A stretch of 64,000 nucleotides of DNA, taken from NCBI GenBank assembly GCA_009711705.1, contig VENG01000005.1:186001-250000 (forward strand). Direction: 5' to 3'. Below are positions 25,539 to 34,346 of the stretch, piece after piece (the stretch's first letter is position 1; every line of letters starts with the position of its first letter). The DNA is from Bacillota bacterium. Lineage in GTDB: Bacteria > Bacillota > Desulfotomaculia > Desulfotomaculales > VENG01. A program made the position numbers and the translations under genes. The notes under the pieces were generated by a model, which had not been told where the DNA came from, searched no databases, and was given only the letters and a program-made list of their open reading frames with translations.

Positions 25539-25874
25539 TTAGCCGGAAACGTAAAATAGGTAAAGATTTAACAAACTAAAGACTACGGAAAACGTTATAA
25601 CCATAACCCCCAGATGGGTTAGCAAGGCCTTTTTTGTGCTGATATTATGTTTTTTAACGCTTCGCCTAAAGGCCCAGCCCATGTAAATCATTCCTGCTCC
25701 CAGGAAATACAGCCTGTAGTCCACCATCCATTGGCTAAAAAGTGTTGCCCCGGCACTAAAACCTATAGCAAGAGCAACAGCGTGTAATATGCAGCACAGC
25801 CCTCCGAGCAATCCTCCTTTTGTCCCCTCACTGATACTGTTGCTTTTAAGTTTAGCCAATAACTTTCCCATCAT
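25539..25874 (-). CDS. Small membrane protein, possibly MerT/MerC-like
   Basis: The 111-residue protein has three hydrophobic helices. The first contains a Cys-Cys pair (LLGGLCCILHAVALAIG), as in the metal-handing first helix of MerT/MerC-type mercuric ion transporters, and helix 2 ends in YFLGAGMIYMGWAFRRS, also reminiscent of that group. No merA or merR is adjacent, so mercury itself is uncertain; another thiophilic metal is possible. The ATG has AAAGGAGG just upstream. Confidence 0.5.
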   Translation of the reverse strand: MMGKLLAKLKSNSISEGTKGGLLGGLCCILHAVALAIGFSAGATLFSQWMVDYRLYFLGAGMIYMGWAFRRSVKKHNISTKKALLTHLGVMVITFSVVFSLLNLYLFYVSG

Positions 25875-26057
25875 ATGACCTCCTTTTCTAACATTTACTT
25901 GGTTATATTTTAATGGTTATAAATCACGAATTGTTTAAGCAAACCACAACTTTATTTAAAGATATAGTTTAAAAATTTTACATACACTTGTAATATAATT
26001 GGGATATTTTTGTTTTATAATTTCTGTTAATTGAGGTAATGAGGTAAGGAGGTAAAG

Positions 26058-26213
26058 ATGGCTGTGAATAAAATCATCATTGGAGCATTTATAATTTTGG
26101 CACTATTTGTCACGGTTAGATTGGTTTGGTTTTCGCCTGAAGACATAAGCAATAAAAACAACCAAGAGACTAACCAATCGTTTGATCCTTTTGATCATGA
26201 CGCGCATCATTAA
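26058..26213 (+). CDS. 51-residue single-pass membrane peptide
   Basis: A perfect AAGGAGG precedes the ATG. Residues 5-24 form one hydrophobic helix (IIIGAFIILALFVTVRLVW) and the rest is polar with an acidic/His end, DHDAHH. First of four short genes running in one direction up to the terminator at 26771. Unknown function; the terminal His/Asp cluster could bind a metal. Confidence 0.6.
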   Translation: MAVNKIIIGAFIILALFVTVRLVWFSPEDISNKNNQETNQSFDPFDHDAHH

Positions 26214-26258
26214 TAGATAACATGTAATCATTAATATTCCTTAATAAGGAGAATCAAA

Positions 26259-26330
26259 ATGATATATTACCTTTTTAGTATTATGTTTTTAGCACTATTT
26301 GTCATATGGATTCCCTGGGTTGGCCTTTAA
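26259..26330 (+). CDS. 23-residue hydrophobic peptide
   Basis: AAGGAG lies before the ATG and the product, MIYYLFSIMFLALFVIWIP plus WVGL, would be one membrane helix. It shares the LALFV core with the 51-residue peptide upstream. Its length makes chance possible, but the ribosome site and tight packing support it. Confidence 0.45.
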   Translation: MIYYLFSIMFLALFVIWIPWVGL

Positions 26331-26367
26331 ACAATAGTAGGTAACGATCAAAGGAGGCAGCAGAAAA

Positions 26368-26547
26368 TTGATATCAAGGACATCCGAACTACTCGTAGAT
26401 ATAGAACACGAGCGTCACAAGCTACATGAGAAGGCAAAAAAAAATCCCCGTGACATAGGAATACTGCTGGAAACAAGCAAGAGACTGGATAAATTAATTA
26501 TAGAATATCAAAAGATAACCAGTTATTCTCATAGACAGGAGGAATAA
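26368..26547 (+). CDS. Spo0E-like sporulation regulatory protein
   Basis: The 59-residue product starts at TTG, 10 nt after AGGAGG, and is helical throughout. It carries the Spo0E-family signature Ser-x-x-Leu-Asp-x-Leu-Ile-x-x-Tyr (SKRLDKLIIEYQK near residue 37). These aspartyl-phosphate phosphatases dephosphorylate Spo0A and delay sporulation. The ribosome site of the next gene overlaps its last codons. Confidence 0.75.
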   Translation: MISRTSELLVDIEHERHKLHEKAKKNPRDIGILLETSKRLDKLIIEYQKITSYSHRQEE

Positions 26548-26550
26548 ATC

Positions 26551-26766
26551 TTGATGTTAATCTGGTTTGCACTATTGATTATTATTTTTTACTTTGCTTC
26601 CCCCGGCACCAAAAGGCATAACATTCGAAACGGATCAAATCAATACCGTCATAATTCTAGTCCCGAACCGGATTCGGCCTTGGAAATACTTAAGAAGCGC
26701 TATGCTACAGGAGAATTAACCTTAGAAGATTATCGAGCAATGGCGGAGGAAATACGAGGCGGGTAA
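26551..26766 (+). CDS. SHOCT-domain membrane protein
   Basis: The 71-residue protein has one N-terminal transmembrane helix, a polar linker, and a C-terminal SHOCT domain (ALEILKKRYATGELTLEDYRAMAEEI). SHOCT domains are short oligomerisation modules found at the ends of many bacterial proteins. It starts at TTG 26551 or the adjacent ATG; GGAGG is 8-11 nt upstream. It is the last of four small genes and is followed by a terminator. Confidence 0.8.
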   Translation: MMLIWFALLIIIFYFASPGTKRHNIRNGSNQYRHNSSPEPDSALEILKKRYATGELTLEDYRAMAEEIRGG

Positions 26767-26770
26767 AAAA

Positions 26771-26797
26771 AGGCATCCTTGGGGATGTCTTTTTTTT
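26771..26797 (+). terminator. Terminator after the SHOCT gene
   Basis: AGGCATCC-TTGG-GGATGTCT followed by eight T residues. Confidence 0.85.
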
Positions 26798-26902
26798 ACA
26801 GCAAGATATAATGGAGAAACCAGTTCCCAATTATACCGAGATAAGGTAAAATAATGTTTGGATACCCGGTACTTAAGTTATTAAGTCATTGATTCGTGGA
26901 GC

Positions 26903-26940
26903 AAATGCTGGCCAATTTTAAAAAATTGGCTAGCATTTTT
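26903..26940 (+). terminator. Second strong terminator before the HTH gene
   Basis: AAATGCTGGCCAATTTT...AAATTGGCTAGCATTT stem with a T-rich tail. It insulates the following operon, or ends an unannotated short transcript from 26800. Confidence 0.75.
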
Positions 26941-27004
26941 TGTTTTTCCATTTACAACTTTGCATAATTAGTGTAAAAATACACTAAAGGAGTTATTGTA
27001 CCCC

Positions 27005-27469
27005 ATGACAAGAGATGAGTTCATAAAAAAAGCCGATAAAAAATTGAAGCTGATCCGTATCGAAGGCAACTATACCCAGGATAAAATGGCACATATTCTA
27101 GGTATCTCTAAAAAAACTCTGGTTCAGATTGAAAAGGGCAGATCCAGTCTTGGCTGGGCAGGAGCTGTAACACTGTGTACAATTTTAAGAAATAGTGAAG
27201 TGCTTGAGATGACCTTCGGGGGCCAACCCCAGGACCTTATCCTCTCCCTGGCATTTGTAGGTTATGAAAGCAATTATGAAAAAACTCTGGGCGGAAAAGT
27301 TTGGTGGGTAAATACTGAAAGCGAAGGGGAGTTTAGAATTCAGCAGAATATAATCTCCCAGCACTATAGGATTTTAGATGGTTACAACAGAAGAATCTGC
27401 TCGTCTTTTGATTATGAATACATAAAAAAGAGGCTGCAGGAGCTCTGTTCTGGTAGTGGGGGTAAATAA
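27005..27469 (+). CDS. XRE-type HTH regulator, first gene of the lipid cluster
   Basis: The protein of about 154 residues has an N-terminal Cro/C1-type helix-turn-helix (NYTQDKMAHILGISKKTLVQIEKG, residues about 20-45) and a C-terminal half without a domain I recognise. ATG at 27005 or the TTG at 26996 can serve as start; AAGGAG is upstream of both. It lies 2 nt before the UbiA gene and directly after a terminator, so it is probably the local regulator of the ten-gene operon. The C-terminal part might sense the product. Confidence 0.75.
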   Translation: MTRDEFIKKADKKLKLIRIEGNYTQDKMAHILGISKKTLVQIEKGRSSLGWAGAVTLCTILRNSEVLEMTFGGQPQDLILSLAFVGYESNYEKTLGGKVWWVNTESEGEFRIQQNIISQHYRILDGYNRRICSSFDYEYIKKRLQELCSGSGGK

Positions 27470-27471
27470 AA

Positions 27472-28452
27472 TTGCTGGCTTTTATTAAGGCATATATTAA
27501 ATCCATGAGGCTTTATTACGCTTTTGTTACAGGGATTTCAGGCTGGATAGGCATAGCATTTTACGAGTATATTGCTAAATCCCCCTTCCAAACAATTGAA
27601 CTGGTCCCTTCAACAGAAAAAAAGGCAGTAATACTGGCAATGCTGTTTTTAAGCTGGGGTATTAACCAGATAATTAATGATTACCTGGGGCTAAAGGAAG
27701 ACAGGATTAATGCGCCTCACCGCCCCATGGTTACCGGTGAACTGGACCCTTCCAAAGCTCTGACGTTATCCGGCCTGCTGTTAACATTGACTTTATTGAT
27801 CACATACTTTTATCTGGAGCCCATTGCCCTCATCCCTGCAATCCTGGGTATAGTATTAAACATCCTATATCAAAATGCCAAAGGTTACGGTATTTGGGGC
27901 AATATTGTATTTGGACTCATGATTTCCATGTGTACTGCCTTCGGATTTCTGGCAGCGGGTCCAACTGAGTCGCCTTATTTTACATCCAGCCGTATTTCAG
28001 TGCTGATATTAGTAACAGTAATGAACGGCCTGATGACCTTTTATACATATTTCAAAGATTACACCGGTGACAAAGCTGCAAATAAAAGGACCATTGTTGT
28101 ACAGCTTGGCATTGATAAATCAAGGTATATTGCAGCTGTCTCAGCTTTTCTCCCTGCCGTAATCTTTTCGTTGCTTTATTTCAATAACTTCATTGAAGCC
28201 AGGGTAAACAATATGTTCCTCATCCTGGCCGGATTAACGTTTTTTCTTGAACTGTGGACCGGCTATCTCTACTTTAAAAATCCCAAAGGTAAGAGAACTT
28301 ATTATTCCCTGGCTACCAATTTCAGAGCCTGCACCTGCGGCCAGGCAACCCTGATCGCTTTATTCAATACCGAACTGGCAATGCTGCTATTTTTAGTTTC
28401 ATATATGTTTGTAGGTTTATTATTTGATTTACATACCGATCACAAATCTTAA
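27472..28452 (+). CDS. UbiA family prenyltransferase
   Basis: The 326-residue polytopic protein has the UbiA fold with about nine helices. The first Asp motif is NDYLGLKEDRINAPHRP (near residue 68) and the second KDYTGDKAANKRT (near 195); both bind Mg-pyrophosphate of the prenyl donor. UbiA enzymes attach a polyprenyl chain, or a similar activated group, to an acceptor in the membrane. The substrate pair is unknown; the next genes concern acyl chains and an amino-acid-derived head, so the acceptor may be that product. It starts at TTG, 2 nt after the HTH gene. Confidence 0.85.
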   Translation: MLAFIKAYIKSMRLYYAFVTGISGWIGIAFYEYIAKSPFQTIELVPSTEKKAVILAMLFLSWGINQIINDYLGLKEDRINAPHRPMVTGELDPSKALTLSGLLLTLTLLITYFYLEPIALIPAILGIVLNILYQNAKGYGIWGNIVFGLMISMCTAFGFLAAGPTESPYFTSSRISVLILVTVMNGLMTFYTYFKDYTGDKAANKRTIVVQLGIDKSRYIAAVSAFLPAVIFSLLYFNNFIEARVNNMFLILAGLTFFLELWTGYLYFKNPKGKRTYYSLATNFRACTCGQATLIALFNTELAMLLFLVSYMFVGLLFDLHTDHKS

Positions 28453-28476
28453 GTTAGTTAACTGGAGGACATTGAT

Positions 28477-29694
28477 TTGATGCTGTTTGAACCGGCCCCA
28501 ATAGGTCCCTGCCAGATGAAAAATAGAATATTCCGGTCTGCTACTTTCGAAGGGATGTGTGATGCCCAGGGATACCCATCGCTTGAATATAGACAGTTAT
28601 ACAGGGAGTTGGCCTCCGGTGGGGTAGGGGGTATTTGTACAGGTTTCGCTTACATTTCACCGGAGGGAAAAGCTATGCAGCCAGGCCAGGCCGGCATTGA
28701 CAGTGAGGCCAAAAGTAAATACTTTTTACCGGTTACAGATGATGTACATCAATACGGCTGCAAGATTTTCATGCAGTTGGCTCACACCGGCAGGCAGACC
28801 AGGAAAAAAGAAACGGGGCAGGATGTTTGGGGAGTATCTAAAAAAAGGTCTTTATATTTTGGGGGTTCTCCCAAGGAATTGTCCACGGAACAGGTATATT
28901 CACTGGTAGGCAAATTTGCACAGTCCGCCCTATTTGCCAAGCAGGCTGGATTCGACGGTGTCTAGTTACACTGTGCACACGGTTACCTGATTCACCAGTT
29001 TATTTTACCTTCCATTAATAATAGAAAAGATGAGTTTGGAATCGATGCTCATATCAACATAGGCACCAAGTTTTTAGATTTAGTTATTGATGAGATTAGA
29101 GCTAGGTGTGGCAGTGAGTTTGCTTTACTGGTCAAAGTAAGCGGTAGCGACGACTATTTGCACAGATTTTCCACCGCACAATTTGCCAATCTGATTCGGT
29201 TTCTTGATGCAAAAAAAGTGGATGGGATTGAAATCAGCTACGGGACTATGGATTATGCGCTAAATATTTTTAGAGGGGATATACCCCTTAAGGTAATTTT
29301 AAAGCACAACCCTGCGTTCAGAAAAAACAACAGTATTATGACACATGTCCTTAATTCACTTATTTATCCATTAATGAGGTTGAACACAAAGCCCTTTTCA
29401 CCCATTTATAATATCGAATATGCCAAAATGGCCAAGGAACTGACCGGCATTCCAGTTATTAGTGTAGGGGGTATTAGAACCGGGGAGGAAATGAAACAGT
29501 GTCTGGAAAAAGGTTTTACTGATTTCGTCAGTATATGCCGGCCCTTTATTTGTGAGCCGGACATTGTAAAAAAGTTAAAGACAGACGGAAACTATATTTC
29601 AAAGTGTACTAATTGCAATACCTGCGCTATAATGTGCGATTCCGACCAACCAACCCGGTGCTACAGGAGGCCTTGCCATGAATTTGGAGGATAG
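28477..29694 (+). pseudogene. Old Yellow Enzyme-type flavin reductase interrupted by in-frame TAG
   Basis: The frame reads as one OYE/2,4-dienoyl-CoA reductase-like FMN domain of 405 codons, broken only by TAG at 28963-28965. The N-terminal part has PCQMKNRIFRSATFEG and MQLAHTGRQT; after the stop the expected [12 protein letters not shown] (catalytic His region) and NRKDEFG continue without frameshift, and a C-terminal CTNCNTC cysteine group remains. Family members have Gln or Glu at the TAG position, so one C-to-T change of CAG explains it. Other genes here use TAG as a normal stop. It overlaps the ACP gene by 17 nt. Role if read: reduction of an enone or enoyl intermediate. Confidence 0.8.
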
Positions 29695-29923
29695 GGTTAT
29701 TGCCGCAATAAAGAATAATTTGGAAAGGGCACCTGAGATTAATCTTGCAAGTCGATTAGTTGATGATTTAATGATTGATTCACTGGATAGATTGATGATT
29801 ATTTCAGCCCTGGAGGATGAATTCTCGCTTACCATTGATGATGAAGACTTCGCAGATATAGTTACTGTAAATGATATTGCAAAGAAACTTAAAGCTCAGT
29901 ATTTATCTTCGCACAGCCTGTAA
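29678..29923 (+). CDS. Acyl carrier protein
   Basis: The 81-residue acidic four-helix protein has the phosphopantetheine site MIDSLDRL (Ser near residue 38) and the usual acidic helix II-III ([13 protein letters not shown]). It is a dedicated ACP placed directly before the alpha-oxoamine synthase, the order seen for the ACP of bacterial sphingolipid synthesis. It would carry the acyl chain for condensation. AGGAGG precedes the ATG, within the end of the reductase frame. Confidence 0.9.
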   Translation: MNLEDRVIAAIKNNLERAPEINLASRLVDDLMIDSLDRLMIISALEDEFSLTIDDEDFADIVTVNDIAKKLKAQYLSSHSL

Positions 29924-29956
29924 GCTCGAAATAAGTAAGACTAAGGAGAAAACAGT

Positions 29957-31129
29957 ATGTATCTGGAGGATTTTTATAACAGAGTCAACTTGGATGAAAG
30001 CCTTGTCCGGAACGCAGTCTTTAACCCGTATTACATAGATATAGAATCCGGGTTGGATGAAAAGGTTGTCATTAACGGCAAAAAAATGATCAATCTTGCT
30101 TCCAACAACTATCTTGGTCTGGCAGCGGACAGCAGAGTTAAAGAGGCTGCTATCAGAGCGGTTCAAAAGTATGGGACCTCCCTTTGCGGCACTCCTATAG
30201 CCACAGGATACATCGAACTATATAAACGTATGGAAGCCAAGCTATCAAACTTTATCGGCCTGGAGGAGACAATTATTCTACCCTCCTGTTACCAGGCCAA
30301 TAATGGCTTATTCAGTTCTATTGCCGGACGGGAAGACTTGATTATCATAGACCGGTTTGCCCATTCTTCATTGATTCAAGGTATTAAAGCTGTAGGCTGT
30401 AAGATAAGACCTTTTTTGCATAATAACCTGGAGCATCTTGCAGGTATTTTGCAGCGTTCCTCAGGTTACAGGCAGCTTTTTGTTGTTACAGAGTCTGTTT
30501 TTTCCACCGATGGCAGTATTGCACCCTTTAAGGAAATAGTTGCTTTGTGTGAAGAATATAATGCGATGCCGGTAATAGATGACTCCCATGGCCTGGGAGT
30601 ATTGGGTGCATCGGGGAAAGGAATTTTAGAAGCACAGAAAATAGATTACTACCAGGGCCTTTATACTGCGTCCCTGGGCAAGGGCCTGGCTAATTCAGGC
30701 GGAATAATCAGCGGTGACAGAAGAGTTATAAACTATCTTAAATATTACTGCCCGCACCTGGTTTATTCCACCGCCCTTACACCACCGGTGCTGGCCGGCA
30801 TCGAGGCTGTGCTGGAAATTATTCATTTGGAATTTAAAACTCTAAGAAAGCGCCTGGATTTATATAAGCAAGAGATTTTTGCCGGCCTGCTGAAAACAGG
30901 GTTAGCAGTGGTATCAAATGATACCCCCATTAACTCTATTAAAACAGGCAGTAAGGAAAATACCTTTGCCACTGCTAAAAAGCTTTTTGACAATGGTATT
31001 CTGGCAACGCCTTTTATTGAGCCCTCTGTCCCTGTAAATGAAGGACGGGTAAGGTTAATTGCCGGAGCCAACCTGTCACAAGCCACTATCCAGGAAGCAG
31101 TTGCAGCTATTAAAAGGATAGGCTGCTGA
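29957..31129 (+). CDS. Alpha-oxoamine synthase (serine palmitoyltransferase/KBL/BioF-like)
   Basis: The 390-residue PLP enzyme has the complete family pattern: NLASNNYLGLAADSRV near residue 46, GTPIATG near 80, TESVFSTDGSIAP near 175, the PLP pyridine-contact DDSHGLGVLG near 207, and the Schiff-base Lys in SLGKGLANSGG near 237. Such enzymes join an acyl thioester to an amino acid with loss of CO2, giving 3-keto-sphingoid base, aminoketobutyrate or AON. No biotin or threonine genes are near; a dedicated ACP precedes it and lipid genes follow, so an acyl-ACP-using, Spt-like role is favoured. It abuts the lipid kinase by 1 nt. Confidence 0.88.
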   Translation: MYLEDFYNRVNLDESLVRNAVFNPYYIDIESGLDEKVVINGKKMINLASNNYLGLAADSRVKEAAIRAVQKYGTSLCGTPIATGYIELYKRMEAKLSNFIGLEETIILPSCYQANNGLFSSIAGREDLIIIDRFAHSSLIQGIKAVGCKIRPFLHNNLEHLAGILQRSSGYRQLFVVTESVFSTDGSIAPFKEIVALCEEYNAMPVIDDSHGLGVLGASGKGILEAQKIDYYQGLYTASLGKGLANSGGIISGDRRVINYLKYYCPHLVYSTALTPPVLAGIEAVLEIIHLEFKTLRKRLDLYKQEIFAGLLKTGLAVVSNDTPINSIKTGSKENTFATAKKLFDNGILATPFIEPSVPVNEGRVRLIAGANLSQATIQEAVAAIKRIGC

Positions 31130-32064
31130 TGAGATATTTCTTTATTCTAAATCCCGGTTCCGGGGGCGGAAAAAGCAGGCACAAGTTGAAAAGGATTTTT
31201 GATATTCTTGACCGTAAAAACATCAATTACGAATATAAATTAACCTCCTCGCTGGAAGATGCATATATACTTTCCCTGCAGGCCAACCAAAAGGGATATG
31301 ATGTTATCGTTGCTGTCGGGGGAGACGGAACCATTAACAGAGTCCTGAACGGGTTTTATAATGCTTGCGGCAGCAGGATTTCCAGTGCAAAGTTTGCTGT
31401 TATACATACCGGTACAAGTCCTGACTTTTGTAAGAGCTATAATATCCCGCTAAAAATTGACCGGGCTGTTAATATGCTGTTAACGGGTAACAGTAAAAGA
31501 ATTCAGATTGGCAAAGTAACTCATACTTGCTTAGAAAACCAAAATATTAAAACAAGCTATTTTGCCTGCTGCGCCAATATTGGCCTGGGGGCCTCCCTGG
31601 CCAGGAATGCAAACAGCGGCATTAGAAAATATATGGGAGATTATGCTGGAACCTTTCTCGCACTTATTAAAACCCTGCTCAATTATAAGACCTGTAAGTT
31701 AACAGTGAGTTTTGACGGCCAAAAGCAGTTTATGGAACGAGTTTATAATATAGCCGTGGGGAGAAGCACTTATATTGCTTCGGGAATTAAGGTTAAAAAT
31801 AATTTATCCTCCGGAGACAGCCGTTTTTACACCCTTATTGTTAAGAATATGCGCTTTACAAATTGGCCGCGTGTGATTGGAAAAGTATACAGCGGTAAGG
31901 AGTTTGTTAATAACGATATTATCTCGCTGCAATACGCCAAAGTCATAGAAGTTTGCGGCAGTGGTAAGCATCCTGAATTGGAGTTCGACGGTGATCCCGC
32001 CGGGTATCTTCCCTGTTTGATTGAAGTTGCTCAAGACCCGCTGGATCTGATATGTGAGGTTTGA
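31129..32064 (+). CDS. Diacylglycerol/sphingosine kinase-family lipid kinase
   Basis: The 311-residue protein belongs to the YegS/DgkB/sphingosine kinase family: NPGSGGGKSRHKL at the start, the nucleotide-binding VAVGGDGTINRVLNGF near residue 62, and a C-terminal beta-rich domain with ELEFDGDPAGYLP near 285. These soluble enzymes phosphorylate a lipid hydroxyl with ATP. Within this cluster it could phosphorylate a sphingoid-like base or a diacylglycerol analogue. Its start overlaps the synthase stop by 1 nt and its end is followed directly by the ThiL-like gene. Confidence 0.88.
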   Translation: MRYFFILNPGSGGGKSRHKLKRIFDILDRKNINYEYKLTSSLEDAYILSLQANQKGYDVIVAVGGDGTINRVLNGFYNACGSRISSAKFAVIHTGTSPDFCKSYNIPLKIDRAVNMLLTGNSKRIQIGKVTHTCLENQNIKTSYFACCANIGLGASLARNANSGIRKYMGDYAGTFLALIKTLLNYKTCKLTVSFDGQKQFMERVYNIAVGRSTYIASGIKVKNNLSSGDSRFYTLIVKNMRFTNWPRVIGKVYSGKEFVNNDIISLQYAKVIEVCGSGKHPELEFDGDPAGYLPCLIEVAQDPLDLICEV

Positions 32065-32065
32065 A

Positions 32066-33076
32066 ATGAGTAAAGAAAAAGAGATGATAGAAACAATCAA
32101 CAAACATATGCCCAGGAGTTCAAACCAGCTAAATGATTTGTTTGAAGCGGACGCTGAAATAATAAATTTCACCTCTAGAAGGCTGGTTTACAATATAGAT
32201 GAATTTTCCGAAGATGATCTGCTAAGAGATGAAGATCCCTATGTGCTGGGCTGGAATATGGCAGTGGGCAGTATCAGCGATATCCTGGCGTCCGGGGGAA
32301 GGCCAATGTATTATGCCCACAGCCTGGTTATTCGTAATTCGTGGACCAAGGAATACGTTGCCAAACTATCCCTGGGCATTGCAGATGTACTCAAGGAAGC
32401 AGGAGCATCGTTTATAGGCGGGGATTTTGGCATATCTGAAACCTGGAGATATACCGGCTCGGTAATTGGCCACCTGGAGGATCAGCCAATGTTAAGGAGC
32501 GGGGCAAAGGCCGGGGATCTTATTTTTATTTCCGGCCCCATCGGTCTAGGCAACGTAGAAGCAGCTTTCCTGCTCTATTCCGCAAACCCTTTAATCAAAA
32601 ACTTAACCGGGAAATGGAAAAATTACTTCCGGCTTAGAAGCAGAGAAGCCCACTTTATAAAAAGATACAGCAGCTGCTGCATTGACACCAGCGACGGAGT
32701 GTTAAACGCGCTCAATGCTGTCTCTGAGATGAGCCGGACGGGCTTTAAACTTGGCAACCTGCCCTACACTAAAAGTGGCTTGTTGTTAGCAAAAGTCCTG
32801 AACATGCCGAAAGAAGGGTTATTTTTAGGTGAATGTGGTGAGTACGAATTGCTTTTTACCATCAGAAAAGAGGTAGCTGAAGAATTTCTTGAGCAAGCAA
32901 AAGAGCTACAGCTAAAATTTTATCAAATTGGTGAAATAAAAGAACACGGCAGCAAAATGCTTTCTACAGCAAAAAAGAAAATTGACTTAACAACATACAA
33001 CATAAGGGCTAGGGACTACCAATATACTAAAGAGTATTTGCGAGACATTAATAATTTCCTTACTTCTTTACTTTAA
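32066..33076 (+). CDS. ThiL-like (AIR synthase/thiamine-monophosphate kinase fold) kinase
   Basis: The protein of about 336 residues has the ThiL/PurM fold: an Asp-rich loop LLRDEDPYVLGWNMAVGSISDILASGG near residue 55, IGGDFGIS near 115, RSGAKAGDLIFISGPIG near 150, and a CIDTSDGVLNAL motif near 208 typical of ThiL. Normal ThiL phosphorylates thiamine phosphate, but no thiamine genes are near and the sequence is divergent; a cluster-specific phosphoryl transfer seems more likely. ATG at 32066 with GAGG 7 nt upstream is chosen over GTG at 32054. Confidence 0.78.
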   Translation: MSKEKEMIETINKHMPRSSNQLNDLFEADAEIINFTSRRLVYNIDEFSEDDLLRDEDPYVLGWNMAVGSISDILASGGRPMYYAHSLVIRNSWTKEYVAKLSLGIADVLKEAGASFIGGDFGISETWRYTGSVIGHLEDQPMLRSGAKAGDLIFISGPIGLGNVEAAFLLYSANPLIKNLTGKWKNYFRLRSREAHFIKRYSSCCIDTSDGVLNALNAVSEMSRTGFKLGNLPYTKSGLLLAKVLNMPKEGLFLGECGEYELLFTIRKEVAEEFLEQAKELQLKFYQIGEIKEHGSKMLSTAKKKIDLTTYNIRARDYQYTKEYLRDINNFLTSLL

Positions 33077-33086
33077 GGAGGCCAAC

Positions 33087-34346
33087 TTGAAACGAAGAGT
33101 TGTAATTACAGGTATCGGTCCGGCAGCAGCCACCGGTCTGGGAAAAAAGGATTTTTTCCATAACCTCTATGCTCTAAACCCATGCATTTCAGAGATACCA
33201 AAGTGTTATGAGCAGAACTATAATTTCAAATCCCGTTATTTTGTGCCTAAGCCGGAATTCTCGTTAACTGACTGGGGAGTGCACAAATCCATTGAAGGCA
33301 TGATGGAAGAGATATCAAGATTCTCGGTACTAGGCGCAAAGCTGGCTTTGGAGGATGCGGGATTTAATATCAATAAAAGGAACAAGTATTTTCAAGTGGA
33401 CAGTCTTGACAACTGTGCCGTTATCATTGGAATTGGTATGAGCAGTTTGCAAACCGCCCTGGAATCTTACGCTGCCCACATTGCAGATACCTGTGACACA
33501 AAACACAGGTTTAACAGAATGGTAATTCCCATGCTGATGCCCAATTCAGCTGCTGCCTGGATCTCCATACTATTTGCGATTAAAGGTTTTAGTTATACCG
33601 TCAATGCCTCCTGTGCCTCCGGGAGTATAGCCATAGGTGAGGCTTATAGAAAGATTTTATCCGGCAGGTGTGATGCGGCACTAACCGGTGGCGTTGAAGT
33701 CCTGGCAGAAAGAAATGGTGCCATGATGAGAGGCTTTGACATGTTGACCACCCTAACAAGATCAGAGGACGGAAGGCCCTTGCCTTTTTCCAATAAGAGA
33801 AGCGGTTTTTTATTAAATGAAGGGGCCGGCTGCGTTTTGGTTCTGGAGGAACTGCAGACCGCTCTAAAAAGAGGAGCTCATATTTATGCGGAAATTGTTG
33901 GATATGAGTGCTCCAACGAGGCTTACAGCATTATGCAAATAGATCCGTCCGGCGAAAACATTACCGGGCTTTTGCAGAAGCTTACTAAGGGCATTAATGT
34001 CGATTATATCAATGCCCATGGAACAGCAACGGTGGCCAATGATGAAATTGAAGCCAAAGTAATACAAAATCTTTTCGGCGTCAAAAATAAACAACCCTAT
34101 ATTAACTCCACTAAAGGTATACTGGGACACAGCATTGGCGCCAGCGGAGCTATTGAGGCTGCTGTTACCGCAATGGCCATAAAAGATTCCAGGATACACG
34201 GGAACTTAACTACTGAACCCATGGATGAACTCAATCTACCCCTGGAATCAATTGATGCCCCAATTAATTACGCCATAACTGCTTCCTACGGCTTTGGAGG
34301 TCACAATGCATTAATACTTCTTAAGAGGTTTAATGAAAATGAGTAG
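33087..34346 (+). CDS. Beta-ketoacyl-ACP synthase (FabF/KAS II-like)
   Basis: The 419-residue thiolase-fold enzyme retains the Cys-His-His triad: VNASCASGSIAIGEAY (active Cys near residue 176), NAHGTATVANDEIE (His near 311) and STKGILGHSIGASGA (Lys and His near 342-347). It extends acyl-ACP chains by decarboxylative condensation. A separate copy inside this operon suggests that a special acyl chain is built for the alpha-oxoamine synthase. The TTG start is set by AAGGAGG. It overlaps the next gene by 14 nt. Confidence 0.9.
   Translation: MKRRVVITGIGPAAATGLGKKDFFHNLYALNPCISEIPKCYEQNYNFKSRYFVPKPEFSLTDWGVHKSIEGMMEEISRFSVLGAKLALEDAGFNINKRNKYFQVDSLDNCAVIIGIGMSSLQTALESYAAHIADTCDTKHRFNRMVIPMLMPNSAAAWISILFAIKGFSYTVNASCASGSIAIGEAYRKILSGRCDAALTGGVEVLAERNGAMMRGFDMLTTLTRSEDGRPLPFSNKRSGFLLNEGAGCVLVLEELQTALKRGAHIYAEIVGYECSNEAYSIMQIDPSGENITGLLQKLTKGINVDYINAHGTATVANDEIEAKVIQNLFGVKNKQPYINSTKGILGHSIGASGAIEAAVTAMAIKDSRIHGNLTTEPMDELNLPLESIDAPINYAITASYGFGGHNALILLKRFNENE

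Noticed and set aside
28963..28965. Pyrrolysine at the TAG of the OYE gene
   Set aside because: Gln/Glu is expected here, TAG ends other genes in the window, and no PYL genes are visible; a CAG-to-TAG mutation is simpler. Kept only as a remote option.
29957..31129. Reading the oxoamine synthase as biotin BioF or threonine-pathway KBL
   Set aside because: No bio or tdh genes are nearby, and a dedicated ACP, KAS and lipid kinase surround it; family membership alone cannot exclude them.
32066..33076. Housekeeping thiamine-phosphate kinase
   Set aside because: It is embedded in the lipid operon with tight spacing and no thiamine genes; the fold is kept in the call but not the function.
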